Origin: DAINPP01 sp963667315
GTDB taxonomy: Bacteria; Thermotogota; Thermotogae; MWEM01
Length of the DNA stretch: 64,000 nt
NCBI GenBank assembly: GCA_963667315.1
Contig: OY763325.1
Coordinates: 2,604,001 to 2,668,000, forward strand
Direction of reading: 5' to 3'
The position numbers and the translations under genes are program-made. Numbering within the stretch: position 1 is the first letter of the stretch; each line of letters opens with the position of its first letter. The notes under the pieces are model-generated. The model saw only the letters and a list, made by a program, of their open reading frames with translations, did no database searches and had not been told where the DNA came from. Below are positions 8,627 to 17,207 of the stretch, in pieces.

Positions 8627-8800
8627 TTTTATTGTAGAAGTGGAAGTCCGCCAAGATTTCCCACCATGTAGCAAAAGTGCTCACTTGGTAATTGATGGTA
8701 TTTATTAATTAAAATGACTTATTTTAATGGTTTAGATAGATAAAAGGCGGACGAGATGTCCGTCTTTTTTTTATTGAAAAACCGAAAGGAGCTGAGTCAA
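8627..8800 (+). promoter_or_regulatory. infC leader with mutually exclusive terminator and antiterminator
   Basis: A terminator hairpin GGCGGAC (8746-8752), loop GAGAT, GTCCGTC (8758-8764) with a following T run lies just before the infC SD. Far upstream, GTCCGCC (8646-8652) is a perfect 7-base complement of the terminator's 5' arm and could form an antiterminator. Other short stems (CCAAG/CTTGG, ACCAT/ATGGT) lie between. This is the layout of ribosomal-protein L20-type leaders that control infC-rpmI-rplT in Firmicutes; the sequence is not recognisable as that exact family by eye, so the ligand (L20 is the favourite) is inferred. Confidence 0.65.
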
Positions 8801-9406
8801 ATCGCGAGAGCGAAAGATAATTTACCTCCAAAGAATGGAGAGATAAGCGCATCGAAGGTTAGAGTAATCGGTAAGAATGGTGAACAGATTGGAATTATGA
8901 AAGTGAGAGAGGCTATTTCCGTTGCACAGAGAGATGGTTTAGATGTTGTACTTGTAGCACCGGAGGCAAGACCACCAGTGGCCAAGATTGTAGATTTTGG
9001 TAAATATCGTTACGAACTTCAGAAAAAGAAAAAATCTGCGCAGAAAAATCAGAAGAAGACGGAGCTCAAGCAGATGAAATTCCGTCCGAAGATTGATGAA
9101 CATGATTATCAGACAAAGCTGAATCACATAAAAAGATTTTTAAAAGGATCCAATATGGTCAGAGTAACCATCATGTTCAGAGGTAGGGAAATGGCATTTA
9201 CTGAAAAGGGTAGAGAAATTCTCGACAGAATTGCCGTTGATACAACGATGGTTGCCAAGGTTACAGCAAAACCTAAGATGGAAGGAAGAGACATGCATAT
9301 GACACTTTCCCCGCTTAGTGAAATTGATCAGAACAGAATAGCAAAAAAAATGGCAGAAGAAGAAGAGAAAAAAGCAGCAGCAGAAGGAACCGCAACGGAA
9401 GAATAA
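8801..9406 (+). CDS. infC: Translation initiation factor IF-3
   Basis: IF-3 binds the 30S subunit and checks the start codon and initiator tRNA. The product is about 201 residues: N-domain (ISASKVRVIGKNGEQIGI), charged linker, C-domain (KQMKFRPKIDEHDYQTKL), and a Lys/Glu/Ala-rich tail longer than in E. coli. The best initiation site is ATC at 8801-8803, 9 bases after AAAGGAG. No in-frame ATG, GTG or TTG has an SD. The open frame reaches back to an ATG at 8756, but that lies inside the leader terminator. infC commonly uses a rare start (AUU in E. coli) for autoregulation, so ATC fits. It is followed by rpmI and rplT in the usual order. Confidence 0.95.
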   Translation: MARAKDNLPPKNGEISASKVRVIGKNGEQIGIMKVREAISVAQRDGLDVVLVAPEARPPVAKIVDFGKYRYELQKKKKSAQKNQKKTELKQMKFRPKIDEHDYQTKLNHIKRFLKGSNMVRVTIMFRGREMAFTEKGREILDRIAVDTTMVAKVTAKPKMEGRDMHMTLSPLSEIDQNRIAKKMAEEEEKKAAAEGTATEE

Positions 9407-9446
9407 TGATCTGTGGAATAAAGTAAAGGATTGAGGAGGAATTTTC

Positions 9447-9644
9447 ATGCCAAAGATGAAGACTAAAAAGAGTGCTTCGAGAAGATTCAGAATTACGAGA
9501 ACCGGAAAGATTATGAGAAACAAGGCCGGTAGAAGACATGAAACCGGAAAAAAGAATAACAAGATAAATGTCAGACTCAGACAGAAGGGTAAAGTAAGCG
9601 AAGACAGGGCAAAACCAATCAAAAGAATGATGGCAAAAGCATAA
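9447..9644 (+). CDS. rpmI: 50S ribosomal protein L35
   Basis: A 65-residue, strongly basic protein opening MPKMKTKKSASRRFRITRTG, the conserved L35 start. It is a structural protein of the large subunit. SD GAGGAGGA lies upstream of ATG 9447. It sits between infC and rplT as in most bacteria and should share their leader control. Confidence 0.97.
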   Translation: MPKMKTKKSASRRFRITRTGKIMRNKAGRRHETGKKNNKINVRLRQKGKVSEDRAKPIKRMMAKA

Positions 9645-9665
9645 GATCGAGGAGGATTTGGGAAT

Positions 9666-10019
9666 ATGAGAGTTAAAAGAGGAGTCGTTAAAAAATCCAA
9701 GAAGAGAAGATATTTAAAAGCCGCTAAAGGGTATAGAGGTGCGCGAAGCAGAAGAGTTTCTTTGGCTAAGGAACAGTATTTCCGCTCAGGTGTTTATGCT
9801 TATGCAGGAAGAAAACAGAAAAAGAGAGATTACAGAAAACTCTGGATCGTTAGAATAAACGCAGCAGCAAGGTTGAACGACATGAAATACAATGAACTGA
9901 TGCACGGATTGAAGGTTGCTGGCGTAAAGATCAACAGAAAGATGCTTTCTGAGATCGCAGCTACAGATATGAATGCCTTCAAGGCTTATGTTGATATAGC
10001 AAAAGAGGCATTAAACTGA
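9666..10019 (+). CDS. rplT: 50S ribosomal protein L20
   Basis: The 117-residue basic protein has L20 hallmarks (MRVKRGVVKKSKKRR, AKGYRGARSRR, YAYAGRKQKKRDYRKLWI). L20 is an early assembly protein on 23S rRNA and in several bacteria binds the infC-rpmI-rplT leader mRNA to repress it; the leader at 8627-8800 is a candidate target here. SD GAGGAGG precedes the ATG. A tRNA-Pro gene follows 18 bases after the stop, probably on the same transcript. Confidence 0.97.
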   Translation: MRVKRGVVKKSKKRRYLKAAKGYRGARSRRVSLAKEQYFRSGVYAYAGRKQKKRDYRKLWIVRINAAARLNDMKYNELMHGLKVAGVKINRKMLSEIAATDMNAFKAYVDIAKEALN

Positions 10020-10037
10020 TATAATAGATAGTATCAG

Positions 10038-10113
10038 CAGGGCGTAGTTCAGTTGGTAGAACGCATGCTTCGGGAGTATGAGGTCGGGAGTTCAAGTCTC
10101 CCCGCCCTGACCA
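10038..10113 (+). tRNA. tRNA-Pro (CGG)
   Basis: Acceptor CAGGGCG/CGCCCTG, anticodon stem CATGC/GTATG (one G-T) with loop TTCGGGA, anticodon CGG. CCA is encoded. A TATAAT at 10019-10024 has no good -35 partner, so co-transcription with rplT is likely. Confidence 0.94.
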
Positions 10114-10115
10114 TG

Positions 10116-10147
10116 AGGGGATTCATTTTACAATGAATCCCTTTTTG
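10116..10147 (+). terminator. Terminator of the infC-rplT-tRNA operon
   Basis: 11-bp stem AGGGATTCATT/AATGAATCCCT with short loop followed by TTTTTG. Confidence 0.85.
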
Positions 10148-10189
10148 TTTTATAATAAGCATAAACCGAAAGGTAACGGGAGAGATTAG

Positions 10190-11080
10190 ATGAAATTTTT
10201 AAAATTTATTGGCTGGACATTGTTGATTTTAATCGTTTTAATTGTCATCTTCATAGTAACAATTGGCATATTGAGTTCATCAGATGATACACTTGAGATA
10301 ATCACCGAAAAAAACAACAACCTAAGGCTCGATAAAACAGAATTACATTTCCTTTCTTTTCCCCTGTCACCGGATACAAATCAAAACGATCTTTCTTCAC
10401 TTCTGTCCGATGCTGACAGGATAAATCATACAGATTTCATCCTGTTTCAAAATGTCGATGAAAATAACAACGGTTTCGATGAAAAAGTATTTCTGAATAA
10501 CCTTTTTGATTCATACAACAGCTGGTTTTCCTACACTAAAAAGACCCTTATCTCTCTTTTCCCGTTAGACAATATCCGATTCAATCTCTATTCCGGCTCC
10601 ATGACATTTTCTAAATATGCGGCAGAATCATCCGTTAAACGACTGCTTCCTTCGGTAGTCAATCAGACTTTCTCACTAACCACTTCAAATCCATCATTAC
10701 AGATACTTGAATTTAACACCGAAAACAATTCAGAACTCTTTATCATAAATCTTGAAAATATTCCGATAAACAAAACGGCAACGGCAAGAGAAGATTTTCT
10801 CGATTACCTTAAAGAAGATCTCATAAACAAATTACCGGAAGACGCTTATGTCATTATCAGTGGGAACTGGTTCTATACATTACCGGGCATCCTGACCGAA
10901 AAACCGGATACCGAAAAAATCCCCCTTGACTGGACACCTTCTGGATGGCAATGGGTATATGATATAAACGGTAATGATACATACGGTATATTGATATCGG
11001 ATAATATGACGATACAAGCCATGAAAGCCTTTGATGGATTGACAACAAAACCTTTAAGTGTTGTCCTTTCGTTAAAATAA
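10190..11080 (+). CDS. Membrane-anchored protein, possibly a degenerate endonuclease/exonuclease/phosphatase fold
   Basis: 296 residues. An N-terminal hydrophobic helix (residues about 8-29) should anchor the rest outside the cytoplasmic membrane. I do not recognise the gene with certainty. The order of short motifs (DFILFQNVDEN near 90, LEFNTENNSELFIINLEN near 170, AYVIISGNWF near 220, a final beta strand SVVLSLK) follows that of the EEP (DNase I-like) fold. However, the usual catalytic residues (QE..D, H, GDFN, SDH) are replaced, for example GNW instead of GDFN/GDW. If the match is real it is catalytically dead. It has its own weak SD (GGGAGAG) and lies between the tRNA-Pro terminator and the alanyl-tRNA editing gene. 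Confidence 0.5.
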   Translation: MKFLKFIGWTLLILIVLIVIFIVTIGILSSSDDTLEIITEKNNNLRLDKTELHFLSFPLSPDTNQNDLSSLLSDADRINHTDFILFQNVDENNNGFDEKVFLNNLFDSYNSWFSYTKKTLISLFPLDNIRFNLYSGSMTFSKYAAESSVKRLLPSVVNQTFSLTTSNPSLQILEFNTENNSELFIINLENIPINKTATAREDFLDYLKEDLINKLPEDAYVIISGNWFYTLPGILTEKPDTEKIPLDWTPSGWQWVYDINGNDTYGILISDNMTIQAMKAFDGLTTKPLSVVLSLK

Positions 11081-11167
11081 ATTCCGAGGTATGTCAAAAG
11101 CATATTGTAATGAATGATATAATAGGCTGATGAATGACCATGACACTCTTTATAAAGTGAGGTTTTT

Positions 11168-12346
11168 ATGTACGGGGATATCAGTTTCGAATCTGAAGTA
11201 GTAAACAAATATGAAAGAAAAGGTGAACACATCATCGAATTGTCTTTTTCACACTTTTATCCGGATGGTGCCGGTGGACAACTTGGTGACAGGGGCTTCA
11301 TAAACGAAATCGAAGTCATCGGTGTCAAACAGGACAAAACAGGTATCATTCAGCATCGTGTAGCAAACGCTGATTCGTTTCGTGCCGGTGATAAAGTTAT
11401 CTGCCATATCGATGGGGATAACAGGAATGATATCGCACAACAACATTCCGCTCAGCATCTCATTTCTGCAAACTTTGACAATGATTTCGGCATACACACG
11501 GTGGGATTCCATATGTCTGAAAATCATACGACCATTGATCTCGATACAAAAGACATAGATGAGGAAATGGTGGAAAAAATGGAGAAAAAGATCTTCAATC
11601 AGATCACCTCTCTCCTCGAAATAGCTGTCCTTGAGGTTTCACCAAAGGATGTTCACAAATATCCCCTCAGAAAAGAATTGAACGATAAACTGCTTGGCCT
11701 TGATAAACTCAGATTGATCAAGATCGGTGAGATAGATTATTCATTGTGCAAGGGCTTCCACTGTGACAACACCGGAAATATCGGTGTGGTTAAAATTTTC
11801 AAGATTGAACGCGTGAAATCAGGCTTCACAAGAATTTACTACGTTGCCGGGAACAGGGCGATGAAAGATTATCAGATGAGTCACAGGATATTGAAAGAAA
11901 CCACCGATTTTCTTTCAACATCAAAAGATGAACTCAACCTGAGACTTAAAAATCTCGTTGATGAAAACAAGACGGTCTCAAAGATGAGCAAGCGATTATC
12001 GGAATCTCTGGCTCAGGAAATGTATCAGAATTTGTCGACAAGAATGGTTAACGGCAAGAAAAGAATCGTTAAAGTACTTCCCTCCGAAGAAAGTGCAAAA
12101 GGCCTTTCTAAAGAAATAATGAAAGAACCTGACACAATTGCCGTCTTTTTATTCGAGAAGTCAAAAACCAACGGGTTTAATATTATATCCACCTATGATA
12201 ATATTGACGCCAAGGAAATTCTGGAACAACTGAAAACGAACATGAACATCAAGGGAGGGGGAAATGCAAAAATGACACTCGGGGTTGTTCATGGCAGTCT
12301 TGACAAAATAAAGGAAGAAGTAGAAGAAATAGTCAATAAATATTAA
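11168..12346 (+). CDS. AlaX-type alanyl-tRNA editing protein with DHHA1 domain
   Basis: 392 residues related to the editing half of alanyl-tRNA synthetase. Features in order: an AlaX-II-like beta-barrel start (FYPDGAGGQLGDRG), the zinc/editing motif QHSAQHLIS, the second motif CKGFHCDNTGNIG (Cys-x3-His), a coiled coil (about 250-300) and a C-terminal DHHA1 domain with GGGNAKMTLG. Such proteins hydrolyse Ser- or Gly-tRNA-Ala made by mistake. The long form with DHHA1 is common in Firmicutes and Thermotogota. No clear SD is seen close to ATG 11168 (GTGAGG lies 8 bases before it). It is followed 24 bases later by a small exported protein gene. Confidence 0.85.
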   Translation: MYGDISFESEVVNKYERKGEHIIELSFSHFYPDGAGGQLGDRGFINEIEVIGVKQDKTGIIQHRVANADSFRAGDKVICHIDGDNRNDIAQQHSAQHLISANFDNDFGIHTVGFHMSENHTTIDLDTKDIDEEMVEKMEKKIFNQITSLLEIAVLEVSPKDVHKYPLRKELNDKLLGLDKLRLIKIGEIDYSLCKGFHCDNTGNIGVVKIFKIERVKSGFTRIYYVAGNRAMKDYQMSHRILKETTDFLSTSKDELNLRLKNLVDENKTVSKMSKRLSESLAQEMYQNLSTRMVNGKKRIVKVLPSEESAKGLSKEIMKEPDTIAVFLFEKSKTNGFNIISTYDNIDAKEILEQLKTNMNIKGGGNAKMTLGVVHGSLDKIKEEVEEIVNKY

Positions 12347-12370
12347 ATGTGATTCAGGGGGTATAGATAC

Positions 12371-12856
12371 ATGAAAAAATTTTTCTTAACGACCGCGGTG
12401 CTGTTTATACTGGTTCAATCCTTATTCGCACTACAGGCTGGTCTGATATTCAACGGTGACATGCAGGGAGACAACAACAGTTATGTCGGCTTTATAGCGA
12501 GAAGCAACTTCGGACTTGGTGGTCTTGAAATTGCCGCGATGCCGAAAGTGGGACCGGATGTTGATTTTACGAGTTACAGATTTATCATTTCACCGTCAAT
12601 TGGATGGGGAACACCTGAATTGAGGATATTCGCAGGAATTACACCTCATATAGAGATCAACGAAGGACAATTTGAGGTTTCTCCAACCCTGTGGGGTATC
12701 GGTGCTGGCTCTACATTTGCCGTTGCGGAGAACATCATCGGTTTTTTTGAATTCTTTGCCGAATTCGATCTTGCCGGTCAAACGGAGGTTCAGGGATTTG
12801 CTTCCAATACGATGCTGAGTGTCGGCATCACCTATAATTTCGATCTTGGTTTTTAA
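12371..12856 (+). CDS. Small exported protein, possible outer-sheath beta-barrel
   Basis: 161 residues. A signal peptide (KKFFLTTAVLFILVQSLFA, residues 2-20) is followed by alternating hydrophobic/polar strands rich in Gly, Phe and Asn and a C-terminal aromatic end (SVGITYNFDLGF) as in outer-membrane barrels. That suggests a small barrel in the outer envelope. No family is recognised. SD GGGGG lies 8 bases upstream of ATG 12371. It probably shares a transcript with the AlaX gene and ends at a bidirectional terminator. Confidence 0.65.
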   Translation: MKKFFLTTAVLFILVQSLFALQAGLIFNGDMQGDNNSYVGFIARSNFGLGGLEIAAMPKVGPDVDFTSYRFIISPSIGWGTPELRIFAGITPHIEINEGQFEVSPTLWGIGAGSTFAVAENIIGFFEFFAEFDLAGQTEVQGFASNTMLSVGITYNFDLGF

Positions 12857-12872
12857 TTGAAATCTTCTCAAT

Positions 12873-12911
12873 AAAAAAGGCATACAGATGATGATTTGTA
12901 TGCCTTTTTTT
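12873..12911. terminator. Bidirectional terminator
   Basis: Stem GGCATACA (12879-12886)/TGTATGCC (12897-12904), flanked by A6 and T7 runs, so it can end both the plus-strand 12371 gene and the minus-strand chemoreceptor. Confidence 0.85.
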
Positions 12912-12925
12912 ATGTCTGATGTTGA

Positions 12926-14938
12926 TTATATCGTAAACTTCCTGACCTCTTCATCCAGCTCTTCAGAGAGGGCGTTTAATTTCTCAGCCGCTTCACTCAC
13001 CTGTTGAGCCCCTTCAGTCTGCTGAGTAACAGAAACGTTCATATGACTGATCTGTTCAGCGATATCGGCTGTCAATCGTGCTGAATTATCCATAGCCCCG
13101 GACATTTCTTCTGTTGACGCACTTTGCTGTTCAGCGGTTCCCATAAGTGATTCGACCTTTTTATTAACGCTGTTCATATAGTCTGAAATTCGATTAAATT
13201 CCGCGATAAGCCGGCGGGAACCTTCCGATAATTCATCGTAAAGTTCGACGGTCTTTTTCACGGCCTCATTGGCATTGGAAGACCCCTCATCAATCTCATT
13301 AAGAATTGAGGCGATATTGAAGGATGCCCGTTTACTCTCTTCAGCCAATTTTCGAATTTCATCGGCGACAACGGCAAAGCCCTTCCCGGCTTCTCCGGCT
13401 CTCGCAGCTTCTATCGCTGCGTTCAAAGCAAGAAGATTTGTCTGTTCGGCTATCGATGAAATCGTGTTAACGATTTCCTGTACATTCGCCGCTTTTTCGG
13501 CAACAATGGTTACCAGTTTTGTTGCCTTCTTATTCTGCTCTCCCACCGTTTCCATCTTTGACCCCTGTTTTTCAAGTTCCCTTTGCCCCGTTTCAACAGC
13601 CGACTCTGTTTCCTCTATCTCCCGTGATAATTCCTGAGAATTCATCGAAACTTCCTGAGCACTAGCCGTCACTTCCTGGATACCCGACGTTATCTCCTGA
13701 ATGGCGGCAGAAGTATTCTGAACGTTCTCATCAACGTTCTGTGCCTGAGAGGATAATTCCTCCGAAGCGGCAAACTGTTCCTGTGATACGGAAGATAATT
13801 CGGTCGCAGATTCGCTGATCTCGATTGACTGTGATGTCAATTTTTTCACCAGAGCGATCATATTCATCTGCATCTTTGCAAGTGCTTTGGTCATCTGTCC
13901 TATTTCATCGTTATACGACAGATATTCTACGGCCTTGCTTTGTTCGTCAAAAGTTAAATCATAATCCGCAATTCTATTCAAAATTGACGACAATTCGATC
14001 AAAGGATTTGCAAAAGTTGTTCCAACGATAACGGACAGGATAATAACCAATAAAATGATAACACCAAATGTCATGATGACAAGAAATAATATCTCCGAGC
14101 TGATTGCCTCAATCTGTGTTTGAGGGATAATGGCACCAACAGACCAGTTTGGCGTATCACTGATCGGTTCATAAATCATCATAAGCCGGCTGCCATCCGG
14201 TCTTTTAAAATAATCCGTTCCCTTATTCCCCTTTACCATCTCTTCGGCAATTTCCTTCAGGCCATCGTATTCTTCATGGTCTTCATTTATCTTAAAATTC
14301 ATGATAAGATCGGTGTTTTTGTGTGTGATCGTCTGTCCGGTCCCATCGACAAGAAAAATTGATCCCTCTTCTCCAACCGTTAACGTGTTGATCTTTTCAG
14401 AGAGTTTTTCAAGCATCACGGTTGCACCGAAACCACCAACAAGCTTCCCATTATAATCGATCACCGGCATAACGATTATGAATACGGCGTTATCAGTCGC
14501 CTTACTGATAACGGCATTGCTAACCTGAAAGCTTTTTTCCCGAATCAATGCCTTAAAGTAATCTCTGTCACTCAGATCAAAATCCTGGTCGGTATTCGAG
14601 ACGGCTTTTCCGGACAGATCCATAACAAAGGCACTTTCGATCAAACCATCACTTTCTTTTACAACATCCGCAATATAATGAACATATCTGTCCCGATTCA
14701 TGTCTTTGACATCGGGTGATTTAGAAACCATCTTGAATTCAAGAAGAAGACCATCAATCATCTCTTCAACAACCAGCTTGGAAGCGCGTGTAATATCTTC
14801 CGAATATTTAACCGTATTCGCAAGCGTTTTGTTTCTACTTGTTGTCCCAATAATAAACCCTGCACTTATAAGAAATATAAGCATAATAGGAATTAAATAT
14901 ATCAACAACTTAATTTTTATAGATTTTAGATTTTTCAT
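12926..14938 (-). CDS. Methyl-accepting chemotaxis protein, dCache type (copy 1)
   Basis: About 670 residues. One transmembrane helix near the N-terminus, an extracytoplasmic double-Cache ligand domain (about 30-275, with FVMDLSGKAVSNTDQDFDLSDRD-like strands), a second membrane helix (about 280-305), HAMP, and a methyl-accepting signalling domain. The hairpin tip SIAEQTNLLALNAAIEAARA is the CheA/CheW contact. dCache domains usually bind small organic ligands such as amino acids; the ligand here is unknown. The start is ATG 14936-14938 (AAAGGG 8 bases before), not the GTG three codons earlier. It is a close paralogue of the next gene, with the same length and order. Confidence 0.95.
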   Translation of the reverse strand: MKNLKSIKIKLLIYLIPIMLIFLISAGFIIGTTSRNKTLANTVKYSEDITRASKLVVEEMIDGLLLEFKMVSKSPDVKDMNRDRYVHYIADVVKESDGLIESAFVMDLSGKAVSNTDQDFDLSDRDYFKALIREKSFQVSNAVISKATDNAVFIIVMPVIDYNGKLVGGFGATVMLEKLSEKINTLTVGEEGSIFLVDGTGQTITHKNTDLIMNFKINEDHEEYDGLKEIAEEMVKGNKGTDYFKRPDGSRLMMIYEPISDTPNWSVGAIIPQTQIEAISSEILFLVIMTFGVIILLVIILSVIVGTTFANPLIELSSILNRIADYDLTFDEQSKAVEYLSYNDEIGQMTKALAKMQMNMIALVKKLTSQSIEISESATELSSVSQEQFAASEELSSQAQNVDENVQNTSAAIQEITSGIQEVTASAQEVSMNSQELSREIEETESAVETGQRELEKQGSKMETVGEQNKKATKLVTIVAEKAANVQEIVNTISSIAEQTNLLALNAAIEAARAGEAGKGFAVVADEIRKLAEESKRASFNIASILNEIDEGSSNANEAVKKTVELYDELSEGSRRLIAEFNRISDYMNSVNKKVESLMGTAEQQSASTEEMSGAMDNSARLTADIAEQISHMNVSVTQQTEGAQQVSEAAEKLNALSEELDEEVRKFTI

Positions 14939-15099
14939 ATCACACACCCTTTCTTAAGTTATTTTTCCAATATGATGAATTATATCACATTTTACTGTAA
15001 AAAAGGATGTTTTTCAATCTAATTTGTTACAAACAAAAAGGCTTTAATAAATTTATAAAATGTATTGAGTTCTCGACAGGCAAAATAAAACGAAAGAAA

Positions 15100-15130
15100 A
15101 AACAGATATACAATAGTTGTATATCTGTTT
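15100..15130. terminator. Terminator between the two dCache chemoreceptors
   Basis: Perfect 14-bp stem AAACAGATATACAA/TTGTATATCTGTTT with loop TAG, about 20 bases after the end of the 15150 gene on the minus strand. The T-rich flank on each side allows either direction. Confidence 0.75.
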
Positions 15131-15149
15131 AAATTAAAACACAGAAAAT

Positions 15150-17174
15150 TTAAATTTTAAATTTCTTTACTTCTCCGTCAAGTGATTCTGAAAGTGTATT
15201 CAGTTTTTCAGCCGCTTCACTCACCTGTTGAGCCCCATCTGTCTGTTGTTCAACGGCATCATTCATCTTAGAAATCTGATCGGCTATTTCAGCGGTCAAT
15301 TTAGCAGAATTGTCCATTGCACTTGCCATCTCCTCTGCAGAGGCACTTTGTTCCTGAGCCGCTCCCATAAGAGATTCCACCCTGGCATTTACTGATGACA
15401 TATAGGTATTGATCTTATCAAATTCACCGGTTACATGCTCGGTCCCCTCTGCCAGTTCCTTGTATAGCTCAACGGTCTTTTTTACAGCCTCATTGGCATT
15501 CGATGCCCCTTCATCTATCTCGTTCAGGATAAGGGCGATATTTGAAGAAGCGCTCTTACTCTCCTCCGCCAGTTTTCTGATTTCATCTGCCACGACGGCA
15601 AACCCTTTCCCGGCTTCTCCGGCTCTCGCAGCCTCTATGGCGGCATTTAAGGCAAGCAGGTTTGTCTGTTCGGCTATCGACGTAATCGTATTAACGATTT
15701 CCTGAACATTGGTTGCCTTCTGAGCGACCATGGTGACAATTTCCGTCGTCATTTTATTTTGATCCTCTACGATTTTCATTCGGGTTTCCTGTTTTCCCAA
15801 TTCTTTCTGTCCATTTTTAACCGCACGTTCCGTCTCGTTGACTTCATTGGAAAGTTCCTGGGAATTTTTTGAAACATCCTGGGCACTTGCCGCCACTTCC
15901 TCCACACCGGAAGTGACTTCCTGGATTGAAGCGGAGGTATTCTGAACATTGTGATCAACAGTCTGTGCCTGTGAAGACAGGTTCTGAGACAAAGCCAGTT
16001 GCTCCTGAGAAACGGATGAAAGATTCATCGCGGAATCTGTTATTTCTGAAGACTGATAGTTTAAAATTGTTGCCAGTTCGTACATATTTGTTCTCAAATC
16101 AATCGCCGTATTGGTCATCTCACCAACTTCATCTGCTCTTTCAATATATTTTGTAACGGCTTTGGATAATGATTCATCCTCTCTTAAATCGTACTCCGAC
16201 AACTGTTTCATCGCTTCAGAAAGAAATTTCAACGGCTTTGAAATATCTCTGCCAACTAAGAGCACCGAAATGAAACCGGAAACGATGATTATTGAAAATC
16301 CTATCAGAATAATCCACATCAAGTCATCACTTAATTTATTAATCTGAGCCTTTGGAATAATTGCCCCTACGGACCAATTCGGTGTTCCTCTTATCGTTTG
16401 AAATATCAGGACAAGCTCAGTACCGTCAGAACGTTTGAAGATGTCTGATCCTGACTGTCCGCTTACCATCTTTTCAGCAATATCCGTCAACCCTTCATAC
16501 CCGTCATGTTTCTGAGTGATGTTAAAATTCATAATCATATCCGGGTTGGGATGCGTTACCGTCTGACCATTGCCGTCCACAATAAACAATGCACCGGCTT
16601 CGCCAATCTTAATCCTGTTGATCTTCGCGGCCAGTTCATCCAATATAACGGAAGCACCAAAAACACCTATGAGATTATTATCAAAATCATACACCGGCAT
16701 CGCAATGACGATTATCGGCTTCCCCGACACAAGACTTGAAAGGGCGTTACTGATCTGAAGTTCTTTATCGTTGAGCACATCCTTGAAATACTGCCTGTCC
16801 GAGAGATTCACCGCAACTTCTTCATGTGTAACCGCATTACCGTCAAGATCTGCTACAAAAAGACTTTCAAAGATATGCTGACTCCCTTCAGCCATTCTCG
16901 AGATAAATTCAAGATATCTGCTTTCATCCATCTCTTTGATATCCGGGCTGTTTGAAATCATTTCCACCTGATTGATAACACCCCCGAGCCATTCTTCAAT
17001 CGCAACTTCAGCTGCTGAAGTAATTCCATCGGAAAAAGCCAGGGATGAATTATAAGATTTATTTCGTGCAGACAGTGAAATAAACAAACCGACGCCTAAC
17101 AGCAAAACAGACAAAACGGGGATAAGAAACAGCAACATTCTCGTCCCTATACTCCTGGGTTTGATTGTAAACAC
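15150..17174 (-). CDS. Methyl-accepting chemotaxis protein, dCache type (copy 2)
   Basis: 674 residues with the same order as the downstream paralogue: N-terminal helix, dCache domain (DLSDRQYFKDVLNDKELQIS), second helix (about 285-310), HAMP and signalling domain with SIAEQTNLLALNAAIEAARA. The signalling half is nearly identical to copy 1 while the Cache half has diverged, which suggests duplication followed by change of ligand. The start is GTG (17172-17174) after GGAGGGG. The next chemoreceptor ends 34 bases upstream, so both could be one transcript. Confidence 0.95.
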   Translation of the reverse strand: MFTIKPRSIGTRMLLFLIPVLSVLLLGVGLFISLSARNKSYNSSLAFSDGITSAAEVAIEEWLGGVINQVEMISNSPDIKEMDESRYLEFISRMAEGSQHIFESLFVADLDGNAVTHEEVAVNLSDRQYFKDVLNDKELQISNALSSLVSGKPIIVIAMPVYDFDNNLIGVFGASVILDELAAKINRIKIGEAGALFIVDGNGQTVTHPNPDMIMNFNITQKHDGYEGLTDIAEKMVSGQSGSDIFKRSDGTELVLIFQTIRGTPNWSVGAIIPKAQINKLSDDLMWIILIGFSIIIVSGFISVLLVGRDISKPLKFLSEAMKQLSEYDLREDESLSKAVTKYIERADEVGEMTNTAIDLRTNMYELATILNYQSSEITDSAMNLSSVSQEQLALSQNLSSQAQTVDHNVQNTSASIQEVTSGVEEVAASAQDVSKNSQELSNEVNETERAVKNGQKELGKQETRMKIVEDQNKMTTEIVTMVAQKATNVQEIVNTITSIAEQTNLLALNAAIEAARAGEAGKGFAVVADEIRKLAEESKSASSNIALILNEIDEGASNANEAVKKTVELYKELAEGTEHVTGEFDKINTYMSSVNARVESLMGAAQEQSASAEEMASAMDNSAKLTAEIADQISKMNDAVEQQTDGAQQVSEAAEKLNTLSESLDGEVKKFKI

Positions 17175-17207
17175 ATTACCCCTCCTTCACAGATCTCTAT
17201 CTGTACT

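Noticed and set aside
8756..8800. Longer infC with start at ATG 8756
   Set aside because: The ATG lies in the leader terminator hairpin and has no SD; the extra residues are not IF-3-like.
9140..9700. 186-codon minus-strand ORF
   Set aside because: Antisense to infC, rpmI and rplT, with biased composition from their Lys/Arg codons.
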